From positions 50,637,935 through 50,701,934 of the forward strand of contig CM055104.1 of the NCBI GenBank assembly GCA_029204225.1: a DNA stretch of 64,000 bases. Reading direction: 5' to 3'. Numbering within the stretch: the first letter of the stretch is position 1; the number at the start of each line of letters is the position of its first letter. Of this stretch, positions 1 through 12,000 are shown piece after piece. The translations under genes and the position numbers were made by a program. A model generated the notes under the pieces. That model searched no databases, was not told where the DNA came from, and worked only from the letters and a program-made list of their open reading frames with translations. The DNA is from Diphasiastrum complanatum (lineage: Eukaryota > Streptophyta > Lycopodiopsida > Lycopodiales > Lycopodiaceae).

Positions 1-491
1 ATTTTTTATACGTTTATTAATGTTGTCATATCTCTACCCATGGAGACATTTTAAATAGAAGTTTATTACTTGAGATAAGGGAAAAAAAAGGAAACTAGTA
101 TGCCAGAGTTCCTAGACAACTAGGATTTGAAAATAGTTGATTCCTTGCTTCCAATCTTAGATGATCACATTTTCATTCAAGAAATTTATGGCAATGTCTT
201 TGTAACATACCAAAACATTCTTGTTGGAGACTTGTAAAAGAGAGGCAAGTTAATTTTTTGCACGTCATCACCACAAGGTACGCGTTGGGGCAAAGCTGCT
301 CAAACTCTTTAAAGCAAAACGTGTCAACTTTTCTCCAATTGTGTTGCGACAAGCCTTAAAAAAAGAGAGAGGATATTGAATGGAAACTCAAAGAAAGTTT
401 CATAAACATAGGCGAGGGCTTTACTCTCACAAAAAAGAACCAATACTCAAGAAAATGACACGTTGCAATTTATAATGATAAAAAAGATTAC

Positions 492-510
492 ATGTATGTA
501 TGTATGTATG

Positions 511-553
<43 letters not shown>
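492..553. repeat. (TGTA)n/(TA)n microsatellite
   Basis: About five TGTA units run into roughly eighteen TA units. It is of the same kind as the TA tracts that flank several transposons later in the window, but no element sits next to this one. Confidence 0.9.
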
Positions 554-557
<4 letters not shown>

Positions 558-997
558 GCTCAAGTCAAAGACAAACAAGTCAACATTTTGCACACATTAT
601 CAAGATAGCATTTCACTTTGAGACAAAGCTAAAAATAAAAAACACATTTTTGTTCTGAAACTTGTCCATTGAGCAAGTATTAGTCAACCATTCAAGGTAG
701 TTTATCACTTTGTCTCCAAGTTACAAGCCTGTAATGCCTTGTGCTCAGGTGTCCTTTGTATTTTGGGACCACCTCCAGGAGCATAATGTCCATCCAATTT
801 TCTCTCCTAGGAATCTGACATCCCCTCTCTATGGAATGCACGTTCTCTCTCCTCTCTCCGGTGGAATGTGCCTGTGCTATGTGGCAGCCCATCATTGGCT
901 GTCCACATTCACATTCCACCACAAATGTAAAAAAATCAGCCCCAAAAAATCGAAAAAAAAACTAGAAAAAAAACCTTCGCACAAATGGCATTACGCA

Positions 998-1096
998 GGG
1001 GAAGGCCCGAAGTCCTCAGGCCTTCCTTGCTGGTCAGGGCCTGCCCTCGGGCGAGGGTCCTCCCAGCAAGGAAGGCCCTCAGACAGGGCCTTCCCC
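998..1096. repeat. GC-rich nested inverted repeat
   Basis: Two nested pairs of arms are visible. The outer pair is GGGGAAGGCCC (998-1008) and GGGCCTTCCCC (1086-1096). The inner pair is a perfect 15-bp repeat, GGCCTTCCTTGCTGG (1019-1033), answered by its complement at 1063-1077. A run of A-rich sequence lies just to the left (930-975). The layout resembles the palindromic-word clusters beside homopolymers in the MITEs of this window, but no matching second end was found. Confidence 0.75.
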
Positions 1097-1570
1097 CCCA
1101 CTAAAAATCTTAGGATACTGAAGGGAAACTCAAAGAAGGATTCCAGAGGTTTCATTAATGCAAGCCAAAGAGGGGTGGGTGGGGGTGATGCGTCTTGAGG
1201 GCACAACCCCGGTTTTTACTTTTTACCACACCCGATAAAACATTGCCACATGTAAAGAAAAATTCAAAAGCCTTGCCACATGACAAAGCTGTGCTTTCAA
1301 CCCCCATAAAGGCCTCTTTCCATGTGGCCCGTTCACCCAAGTGCTACTTCACGTTTTCACCTGGTTGAACGGGTCGCTCGAGTCTTTAGGACCTAATTTT
1401 AGAGAAATTCACAAACCTACTCACTTGTTTAGAGGCCGTGCTGATGAAAAACACCACCATACGTGGGTGAACGGGTCTCATGGACGGAGGCCCTAACCGA
1501 AGCCAAATTCTTCCCTTAGCCAACTTAATATCAAAACACGGGTTGGTGGCCTTTCACTAGAGTTTGCAGA

Positions 1571-1680
1571 GGCAGTACAAGCGAGGTGCCCATCCAATGG
1601 TGCATGCTTAGTGAGAGAGTCACTCAACGTGCACCATTGGATGGGCAGGTGTATTGGATGGGCACCTGACATGTACTGCC
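1571..1680. mobile_element. Foldback MITE-like element, TIR GGCAGTACA
   Basis: The left arm starts GGCAGTACAAG and continues into GGTGCCCATCCAATGGTGCA. The right arm is its reverse complement with an extra internal copy of the CCCATCCAAT segment. The whole piece is about 110 bp with only a short loop. No clear target duplication was found, so the superfamily is unresolved. Confidence 0.6.
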
Positions 1681-1791
1681 TGTCCGTTTTACATCCTCAA
1701 GCGTGCAAGGGCGGGCATGATCTTGAAAACTGTACGATGAGGTAATCTTGCGTGTGTACTGATGTACTCACCACAATACGGATAAAACTTG

Positions 1792-1800
1792 ACACGTGGC
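1792..1800 (+). promoter_or_regulatory. ABRE/G-box-like motif ACACGTGGC
   Basis: ACACGTGGC matches the ABA-responsive element core (ACGTG in a strong context). It lies about 1.15 kb upstream of the PP2C start codon and a few dozen bases before a TTTAAAA TATA-like sequence near 1842. Function is inferred from the motif alone. Confidence 0.4.
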
Positions 1801-1839
1801 AGGTTTTGATTGAGCTGGGGCCAAACCTAGAGAGGCCAG

Positions 1840-2952
1840 TGCTTTAAAAGCCATCTAAATGAGAGCTGCCCCTAGGTTACTTGGAAAAAAAAAAAACTGG
1901 GGCAAGTTGTCACGATTTCTGAAACTTTTACGGTCAGGACGAGAGAGAGAGAGAGAAAATATGGGACGATAGATTTGCTCGAAGATCTGCATTATCCTCG
2001 ATAAATTATTACATTTATCGTCGCGATCCTCATTTCTCGTCTTCTTCTGCTATCGTGACTACAGGCAGTCTGCTCTGTGCTGCCTCTTCCCTTCCCCTCT
2101 TCTTCTTCTTCTTCTTCCACTCACTTTCCTAACCAAACAAACGCTGTCATTCGTTTACGCTTCTTTCCATCCCTGATTGCTGCTTTTGTTATTATTATTA
2201 TTGCCTTAGTTTTATGTTGTCATTTGTGTTGTGGATTGCAAGCTTTTGTTTATTATTACCTTGTGGTTGATGTTGGTGTCTTATCCGGAAATTTGGACTG
2301 CTACCGCGAGACGTACGTTTCCATTGTCATTTTGATTACTTGTCTACATGCTGGCAATCATGCTTGCGTATATGCCTAAGCTTGCTCTATCAATCTTGCT
2401 TCGTTATTAGTATTGTTATTAGTTGCTTTCATCCACATGTACATCTGGTTTCTGGTAGCAGTGGATCACTACAGTAGATCGTAGAAAGAGTTGAAGGTTG
2501 AGATTTCCTCAACGAATAATAGCTGGATGTGGTACAGTATCGAGGATTTTGATCAGATAGATTCCGCGCAGAGAGGCCATCTTTCCCTACAAGCGACTAT
2601 GGGCTCCTCTTTGAATCCCAGTTCAATATCACTTCGTTACAGTTATCTGCTGGTTAAATATGGAGATTTGAAATCGTCAAGGAGACGCTGATAGTACCGC
2701 TACCTGGTCTTGATTCCTTTCCTGCTTTAACTCGTGAAGATATTATTTGACGATCTGTGTGAACTGTTGTTTGGATCGATAGTGGAGTCAGCTCTACAAC
2801 TCATGGGATGAAATCGAGCTTGAGGAGGAGCGACTTGGATGGATGCCGTTTATCAGGAAATAAATAGTGATTAATTTGAACACAAGATATCAAACAAGAC
2901 AGTTATCACAACGTTTGTGAAAGCAGGAATAGGGGAATCGAGTATATAAACA
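1840..2952 (+). promoter_or_regulatory. Probable core promoter and 5' leader of PP2C
   Basis: A TTTAAAA sequence near 1842 is followed by a GA repeat (1934-1955) and pyrimidine-rich (CTT)n sequence (about 2085-2120), the composition usual in plant 5' leaders. The transcription start and any leader intron cannot be fixed from sequence alone. Upstream ATGs occur, including a 100-codon open frame at 2077-2379 with no recognisable domain, so translation through uORFs or a spliced leader is possible. An in-frame TAA at 2947-2949 directly precedes the coding start. Confidence 0.4.
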
Positions 2953-3029
2953 ATGATCTTATTCAGTAAGGCGTTTGCTCACAAGGAACAAACAAAAGTT
3001 ATTCCTCCTGTCAGTGGGGGCGGGCTGAG
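2953..3029 (+). CDS. PP2C exon 1
   Basis: It encodes residues 1-25 and two bases of codon 26. ATG at 2953 is the first in frame after TAA at 2947. The exon ends ...GGGCTGAG before the donor GTTAGT, and the split AG|T codon is completed by exon 2. The residues before the splice (PPVSGGGL) match the conserved clade F N-terminus. Confidence 0.9.
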
Positions 3030-6000
3030 GTTAGTTCTTCTTCAATTAAGATTAACATAATTTTGCCTACATATTGCAAGTTCCAACTTATTGCTGTGGT
3101 CTTTACTTCCTTTTGCAAGTTCCCTTCGTTACTATTCACTATTCACAGCTTGTGAAATTTTAAAATCAGACCTTCACTATTCAAATAGATAAAATTTTCT
3201 TGTACCCTTGGTTATTGTTACCTTTACCATTTGTGTTGATCTTGGTAACGTGTAGTGCGATGATTGATCTTTTATGCAACTGTACTAGCTTTGTTATGTG
3301 GCCCTGACTTGAGGGGTGTGACATTCCTAACCCTTCCACCCATCACGGAGGATAGGCCTCTATATACTTGACTTTGTCTGAGGGTGGTTTCAAATTCGGG
3401 AGATCTGCAAGTCCCTCATTGGGGTTGGCCAGCTGCTATTGGTCCCTAGTTAATAAAAGGGCATTCCCCTCTTTCAAATTCAGCTTGATTTGCTCCAGTG
3501 GCTCATGTGTGGCAAAGGACTCAAGCTTGTTCTTTGAACCCAGCCATATTGTCTGGCAAGCTGAAATTTGGAGCCTGAGATGTATGGTAGAAAAGTTTTA
3601 GACTTTGAAAGGTTTTGTCTTTGGTATTTTAGTTCTGGCTAAGTTTTAGATTACTGATTATAAAATTAAAGGAGCCTGGTTTGTTTCTCGTATGTTTGCT
3701 ATAAGTTCTCTTGTTTGCTTTAAGTTCTCTTGTTTTGTGTTGTTTCAAAATTTTTGTTGTTTATTGTCATTTACTGCTTAGTTAGCATTGATCCGTAGGA
3801 GTTCATTACATACCAAAAGTTACTGAATGCATCTTTCCGTATGTATAGAACAAACATATAAACCTTTATCCAGCTACGGGTTCGCAATCATTAGCAATTC
3901 TATTTTTTAACTATAGGAATCTGTTAAACCAGTTCAAAGATGTAATAGCTAATGTTAGCAATTCTTTGGAAGTTTGGTTTCAAGCCAATCGTTTAGCTAC
4001 GGATTTCCCATTTGAAACGTTTCTGGCCACCGAAAAAAGGATTTTCCAGTTATAAATGTTTCTAGCATTTGTTTTTAGCTACAAGTGCATTCTTGGGCTA
4101 TTGGTTTTTTTGTAGCTACGCGCGCATTTTTGGCTCACAGAATCAGTTGCATAGGTTTCAAGCAATCATTTCTAGCTATGGATTTTCTAGCTGAAGCTTT
4201 CTGGTGGGTTTTTTTGGCTACAAAAAACTGATCTATTTTTAGGGCAACTGGGTGTTTTTTTAAAATTCAAAAAAAGAATGTTTCTAGTTAACTTTTAGCT
4301 AAAGTAAACTTTGTATGAACTTAGAAGCCCGTTCCGACCAAAATGGGTCGGAACGTTCCGTACGTTCCGGAACGTTCCTGGTCGGAATGATATTTGTGTT
4401 TTTAAGTTAGTTAGCTGTATTTATATGAATTAAATCCTTTGTAAAAAGAACGTATTTTTTTTTTGAGGGCATCGTTCCGGAACGGAATGCGTTCCATTCC
4501 GGAATGGGCAACTAAGGTATGGAATAACATTCCGTACTTGCTTGTATCGTACTACAAAACTATGACTATGTCTACCCAATAAAATCTAGATTTTTTTGAA
4601 ACTTACATGGCAACTTATGCTTAGGTACTGATTAGAAATGAGCAGTGTGGGTTGGCTAAACTTTTTGTTTCTTGAATTTTAAACTATTGTTTTAATATGT
4701 TTTCTTTGACTTTTTTTTGTTGCATGTATGTTCTTTCTAAGTTTTAATGGATATTTCAATCTCACAAATAGATATCAGATTATGGCAATTATTATTGCTG
4801 CTTGCTGCACTTGCCCTTGTGGTAGTTTGAAACCACCTGAGAATGGCAAAGCTGCCATCCAACAAAATATATTTGGTCTAGATGTTAAGTCCTCTTAGAG
4901 TTCGAATTCAACAGGCTGGACACTATTGTTTAATATTGACTTTGACCTTTCACCTCAAGGCCGGATCCTCGACAGAATGGTTTGACCCTTACTAAGGTTC
5001 TCCTTTGCAACGGATCCATCATCGTTAACCTTTAATCTCCTCCATGGACTGGGCCCTTTTCACAAGGATAGGTGACTGCATAAGCCTTCACATTGTTAAT
5101 ACTATTTTGATCAATAAATAGTGACTTAATGCAATTTAGACGATGACTGCTCAATGAGTATGTCCTCAGCATGAAAACATCAAGGTGCTATTCACCAGCA
5201 TGCAGACAATCTTGGAGATCTATTTATCAAAAACTTCTTCATATTTCAGCTTGCATACTAAATAGTTTTCAACAACGTTTCATGTTGGATCTTCTCGTTT
5301 AGGTACCATATTATATCTCAAGGTGTAGATCTTTCTAATTGTCATCATTACAAGCATCAATCATTCATCACTGTAGAAAGAAGCACACCTTGAGCAGTAA
5401 CATTAGATTACTCTTGCATTAAGTTGTTTTTCGTTAGAATGAACCATAACGAGAAAGTTCGATGATGTCTCCTCATATATATAGTCCATGTAATTTAAGT
5501 CCTTTTACTCCTATGATAGGATCCCACTTGAGTGCATCGTTCCACTTAAGGCTCTTGGGCCTCTTCAACCTTTATTTTTCAAAGCAGATTGATGAGTACA
5601 CAAAAGCAACCACCGTGATGAGATTGACAATGATGGAGCTATCTACTGACACAATTCTAGCTTGACATTTGTTGATGTGCTTTTGCCAAGTCATTGTACA
5701 TGTCAATATGAATGCAAAGGTCATATCTTTAGAGTGCTATTGATGCTTTTGCCTTGAGCTAGACAAATTTGTCTTCCCCTTGTCATCATGTAGACATAAC
5801 CATTATTTAAGCGTCGGACATCAAAGTCGTTTGTCCAAATCTGAATCTGTATGAACATCACAATCTTACGCTTCTTTAACATGGCACAAAATTCTTGTCA
5901 CTGCTCTTTAGGGCTCCTCACTTGAGTTTTTGAGGGATTTACTTAATCGTCTTATTGATGTGGCAATATCTGATCCTATATTGATCAGTTCGCACATTAG

Positions 6001-9000
6001 ATTGTTGACTAGGTTTATGTATGGCACATCTTCATCTCACTTTTTTCTTCTTTCAATGCTTGGGCACACACGTCTTTGGATAATATTACCTTTCGCTCAA
6101 GAGGTGTGCTTTTTGATTTGCTCTTTTCCCTCCCTAACCAGTTTCAATATCTCCTTCAAATATGCTCCTTGGTGTAGCCAAATCTTTCTACACGTCTTGT
6201 CTCCCTTTACTTGAGTTCCAAACTAGTATTGTGGGCCGCCCAACTCCCGCATTGTTGCATGCAAGTATGACAACGTTACATACTTGCCACTATTATTACA
6301 AATTGTTATGTACCATAACGGTACGCCCTTCAGTGATGGCCTCGCAAGGGGCATGACGCAGGTCTGGCATTATCGACATGTTTGGGTGCCACGCTAGGTG
6401 GTCACGTGCCACCGGCAGGACCGTGCTTGATGGGACTTCCCATGCTATGCCTATATAGTGGTGGAGCTTCCCTTTTGCTATTCACTCAGTCTACCCGAGA
6501 GTTGGTGGATGGAGAGCACATGCATGAGCCAGGATTTATCTCCAGGTGAGGAGATGTGTGCTAGGAAGAGCCAAGGGCGATGGCTGGTAGTATGGGATGC
6601 CAATTATCGTCGGAAGCTCAACTGGGCATGATTATGTCGATTGTTCCAGTGCATGGGGGTGGGTCGGTTGTGACCCTATGGATGGGTGGATACGGTGCGT
6701 CGTCACTGGTATGACCTTTGAGTTGCACACGTTCTCATTTTGCCTTTGTGGTTTGGTATTCCTTAATGGAATGTGGTTGATGGCCTTTTTAAATCCTTGT
6801 TCAAGTTTATTTTTGGGGAAAAGATGAGTTCTTTTGGATTTTAAGAACTAGTTGTATAAACTGGTTGTTTTTTGTGTTTATCCCTTTTCTTTGAAACCTT
6901 TTCTTGGTTCTAAAGTTGAAAAGACATAAACATGCGTTCTCTGTTAACAACTTAGAGTCATGGTTGTGTTTCTTTTAAATGGATCTTTTAAAAGAAATGT
7001 TAAGGTGGTTTGGGTTAGAACTTCTATTTTGAAAGTATGTATAATCCAATCTCCTTGGAAATACCCCCTTTTCATGTTCAATTTTTTTTTTTTAAGAGAG
7101 GTTCGGACTTTTGTTTGGCTGGCGCCAGTCCACGTACTAGGTCTCGATTGGAATGAGGTTTGTTACTCAAATTATTATTGGGAAAGAAGTTGCAGGTACG
7201 AACCGTACCTGCAGTGTTTTAGTTTCCTGATTTTGGAAAAAGGGGGGGGGGGGGGATAATACCTCCCCCAAACTACTGGTTCGCGGCGCCTCACAGCGCG
7301 CAGTAGGGACTACGCTTCGCGTTGGAGAGCGGGTGGAGGGGGGGAGATTGTACCTTCTCCTCCCCGTAATATCTAAATCTTTGATTCTTTGATTTGACAA
7401 GGGGAGGGGAGTGGCGCACCTCCCCACGACACTTCAAGCAAAGCAAAGTTTTTTTTATGCAAACCATGTGCTAAGTTTGTAGTTAATAGAAAACAAAAGA
7501 AAACCAAAGATATAACTTAGTTCCTAAGCTGTTAATTCCAAAAGATTGAAACAAATCTTGGAGCCTGTCTTTTTCGGTTGTACCTCTGCCCTCCTTCTCT
7601 AGCTTTCAGTTTTTGGCGGTTTTTATACCGGTACTCTCCGTTTCTCCTCTAGTTTCTTGCTTCTTATTGCTTGTCCCATGGATACTCCTATGGAAGAAAC
7701 CCGAGCTCCAAGTCCCCCGAGGACTGATATGGACAACACAACGCATGCAATTAATTTGTTGCAGCAACAGATTGTTGACATGCAGGCCAAACATGAACGG
7801 GCAGAGGCCGAAATGCGGGCTATGTCCCAGTCTCGGCAGGCACTCCTCCACCCGATGTTTACTCCGGAGTTTTTCACTGGAGAGAAAAAGGATAGACACC
7901 AAGACGTGGTCTTGGCCTAGTTGGATCGATGGACTTCACATTTTTCCATGCACGATCTACTAGACAGCTCGCGGATTTCTACGGCCATCATGTATTTGCG
8001 CGGTAAAGCGTATTCATGGTGGCAGGACCTTAAAGAGCGAGCGACTGTCCCAACTACTTGGGATGACTTTCAGGTAGCCTTTAAGGCCGCCTTTATGCCT
8101 GTCCTCGACGATTTTGAATATTATCGTCGATTTGCCACGTTGCAAATGGGGACGAAACCACTGGACGTCTACTTGCAAGATTTCTAGGAGGCAACCTCGT
8201 GGTTTGCTAATCGTGTTGACGGAGTGCTCCTTAAGCTGCATTGCATTTTGGGCTTGCCCAAAGAATATTAGTTGGGGGTCCGCCGAAACCAGCCACAATC
8301 CTGGTGGCCCTCCTTTCAAAAAGGGCAAAGAGCGTGTATTTGACGAATCTTCCCCTTCGGGAAAGAAACAGAAGCGCCCTCGGTTGGAGAGAGCTGACTT
8401 TGACAAGGCCAAAAGTGACGGGTTGTGTTTCTCCTGTATGGAGAAGGGGCACTGTTACGAGCTCGTAACCAGTGCCGAACCCTAGAGAACACAGATAGGT
8501 CAGATACCACAGTCAGGGTCGTGTCCAGCGTACATGACCAACAGGGCAAGACAGTGTGAGTAGTGTGCCCCAGCACGGTCCATAGCCATGGCGGGCCTAA
8601 CACAGCCTAGGGACCCTGTCAGCAGGGGCCCCCAGTTGGGTCCCGACGTGCAGTTGGCCACGTCAGTGCCACGTGGCCGACACTTGGCAGTAGCATGCTA
8701 CCAGTCCTCACACTGGGCTAGGAGGGGCTTACTCTATATCAAGGAGTAGGCAAGGTTGGGTGGATCAGTTAGTGTTTGCCCTACTGTGGTGTTAGGATCT
8801 ATCACATTGGTATCAGAGCCATCTCCATCCTAGGGAGTTCAGGAGCAGCAGTAGAGAAAGCTATCAGAAGATACGAAATGTTTCTCAGTTTCTCAGAAAG
8901 TAGAGGAGCAGGGCCAGCGCTGTAGGAACAGTCTCCTACTGAGGAAATCTTGGTGGATTTACTTGCTTTTCTAACAGAATCCGAACCAGAATTCAGGGGT

Positions 9001-12000
9001 AGTTCCATCGCTGCAAAATCAGATAGTAACTTCTGATTTTTGAGTGTAAAGCACTGTAATCTGAGCGGAAATTCAAGAGGAAAGCAAGTACAGGTCCAGC
9101 GCTGATAATATCTTCTGAAATCCTGAGTTTTGGAATCCGTTTGAGGCCCTTTAGTCTGATTTTCAGTAGCCACAGATCTGAAAGACAGATAGCGAGGGTA
9201 GTAAGTCAACAAAATTAGGATTGTAGATGATTTTTAGGCCATAAATCTGGACTTGGTGGGCCCATAGAACTGTTGGCCAGTCAGCGAGGGTCTACAATAA
9301 ATCAAATTCAGTTTTTTGCCTACAGTTTAAGCTTGGAATTTGATTTTTCAGAGCAGGCAGTTCAGCGAGCAGAGGCCTTCACAAATTCGGATTGGTACAT
9401 CTGTTTTTTGACTCCAATCTGGGAAAATTTGATCTACCCGAGTGTTAACCTGACACCGAGGGTAGGATCAGGGGAAATCAGAGATTTGCTTGCATCTTGG
9501 CATCCTGGTTCCTGATTTTTCCGGACAGCAGGTCTGAAAGCAGTTGAAGAAGAGCTGAAAGGGTTCCTCTTCATTCTTTCTTTGGAAGTACAGTCCTCAG
9601 AACCAGCTAAGTCATCTTTCCTTTCCCTTGTACAGTTGTAAATTAGTCTTTTAGACTTTTTTTCCTTCAGAAGTTAAGGTAGCTCTCTTTCAGTTCCGAA
9701 GATGACCACTCCTCAGGGACCTGATCAACCCCCGGAGAGAGGCTTCGACGAACTTGAAACAGAAGCCTTGACTTACAGAAAAGGGAAGGAACCCATGGAA
9801 GTAGAAGAACAGAAACAGTTCGCCGAAGAACTCGACGAACTGGTTACCAAGGAGCAGTTCCTCCAATTGGTAACAGAAGTGGATGAACTGAAGTTGGCAT
9901 AAGCAAATTTCAAGTCCAGTGTGGACGACTCGTTCGCTGAACTCAAAAACTTGATTTTGAGTTCCGCGAAAGGAAGCCTTCCCTCCACTTCTCAGTTATC
10001 CCCTTCTCCACTTCCATCAGTTTCGGGTGAGACTTTACGGTCTCACCCCAGTGTTTTTAAAGACTTAAAACCTCCTACTTTTAATGGGGAAGAGAAGGAT
10101 AGAAATGCAGATATTCTACAAACCTTCCTCAGCAAATGGAAGAACATTCATGCTCTTAAACAGACCCCTGACCATTAAAGGTGAAGCTCCTCAGAAACGC
10201 CCTTCACTCATACAGCCCTTAAAACCAGATGATTTTGAGAAAGCCAAACAAGAACGTTTGTGTTTTGTGTGTATGGGCAAGGGACACACAGTCAGACAGT
10301 GTCCCAAGGGGCCTTTCACTAAAAAAGATAAGAAAGATAAAAAACAAGTTCATCTTGTTCAGACTGTATGTTTCCCCAGTGACTCGGCAGCTTCCGAGAT
10401 CATGAACACTGTTGCCAGTTGACCTCTGCAATGCTAGCGAGACCCTTCAGCTTTGGGCCGCATGACCTAGTACGTATGCATGGGAAAGTTGGTAACCAGT
10501 CAGTAAGAGTCATGGTTGATGATGGGGCAACCCATAATTTCATCAACCACACCCTGGTTAAAAAGCTTAAACTACCAGAAGTACCTAGTCAGCATAGGTA
10601 CATAGTTTCATTAGCTAAGGGTGAAGATAAAAAAATATGGGAAACTATGGTAAGTAAGTTAAATCTTGGTATTCAGGGGTACCAAGATGAAATAAACTTT
10701 CAGATAATGCACCTGGATCGAACAGACATTGTTCTCGGGAGAGATTGGCTCTACAGTTTAGGACCTTCCCTCCACAAACTATCAGGAGAACACCCTCAGC
10801 TTTCAGCATAAAGGCCGAGAGATCTAGTTGCATGGGGAGCATGATGTTCCCAACAGCCCTATGGTCTGCAGTTCAGAGCTCTGTCAGCTAATCGGAGACG
10901 AAGACCATCAGGTATTCTTATGTGACTTTCAGTTTATTCCTGAAGTTTCTATTTCCAGTTCTATTCAGCAGAAAATGAGTAAATTAGAAACTTTATTGTC
11001 TAAATTTAAAGACGTTTTTCTTGAAGATTTACCACATGGTTTACCACCTAGCAGAGAGGTAGATCATGTAATAAACCTAGTACCAGGTACAGCACCTGTT
11101 TCTAAACCTCCGTATTGGGTCAGCCGAACAGAGGATGAAGAAATAACTAGGCAGTTAATAGACTATCTTGGAAAAGGCCAAATTCAGACCAGTAGTTCAC
11201 CATGGGCCTCACCAGTCCTATTGGTGAAAAAGAAAGAGGGGTCTATGCGTCTTTGCGTAGATTACAGAGCCCTCAATAAAGTCACAATTAAGAATAAATA
11301 CCCAACCTATGCCTCGGGCAGACGAGTTGTTTGATCAACTCGACGGGGCTAAGTTTTTCAATAAAATAGACCTCCGATCGGGATATCATCAAGTTCGTAT
11401 AAAATCGGAAGATGTCTCGAAAACAGCTTTTAGGACTCGTCACGGTCATTATGAGTTAAGGTGATGCCATTTGGGCTCACAAATGCTCCAGCTACCTTTA
11501 TGACCTTGATGAACAGTGTCCTCAGACCATACTTGGGTAGGTTTGTAGTCGTATTTTTAGATGACATCCTCGTTTATAGCAAAACGAGGAAGGAGCATCT
11601 AAAACACCTCAGAAAGGTGTTTCAACTGCTCAGAAAGCATAAGCTCTATGCTAAACAATCCAAGTGTGAATTCTTCGTTGAAGAAGTAGCATATTTGGGT
11701 CACATTATCTCTTCAGATGGGATTAAGATGGACCCAAATAAGGTTAAAGCCATATTCAGTTGGCTGAGACCTCAGAATATTTTGGAACTTCAAATCTTTC
11801 TTGGTTTGGCGGGGTATTACAGACGATTTGTCAAGGAATATGCTCAGATAGCACTCCCTATGACAAATCTCCTTAAGGGGAAGGGAAAGGAGTTCTTTTG
11901 GGAGTCCGCACAGCAGGAGAGCTTTGATGCTCTCAAAACAGCCTTAGCTACAGCACCAGTTTTAAAAGTCGTCGACCCCAATCAGCCATTTGTGGTCGAA

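Larger units (their letters stand above)
1..1570. other. Upstream flank of the PP2C gene
   Basis: No convincing gene is seen. The longest open frames (710-1198 +, 692-922 and 991-1206 -) overlap one another on opposite strands, lie over low-complexity A-rich and hairpin sequence, and match no family I recognise. The stretch holds a TA microsatellite and a GC-rich hairpin, listed separately. Confidence 0.6.

Noticed and set aside
692-1340. Overlapping open frames on both strands upstream of PP2C
   Set aside because: They shadow each other, cover A-runs and a hairpin, and show no domain.
2077-2379. 100-codon frame in the PP2C leader
   Set aside because: It arises from CTT repeats and hydrophobic chance sequence. 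It could act as a uORF but is not supported as a gene.
8808-8820. A tRNA gene at the Met-tRNA-like sequence
   Set aside because: Only the 13-base primer-binding complement is present, at the LTR edge. The same holds at 53282, 54623 and 56803.
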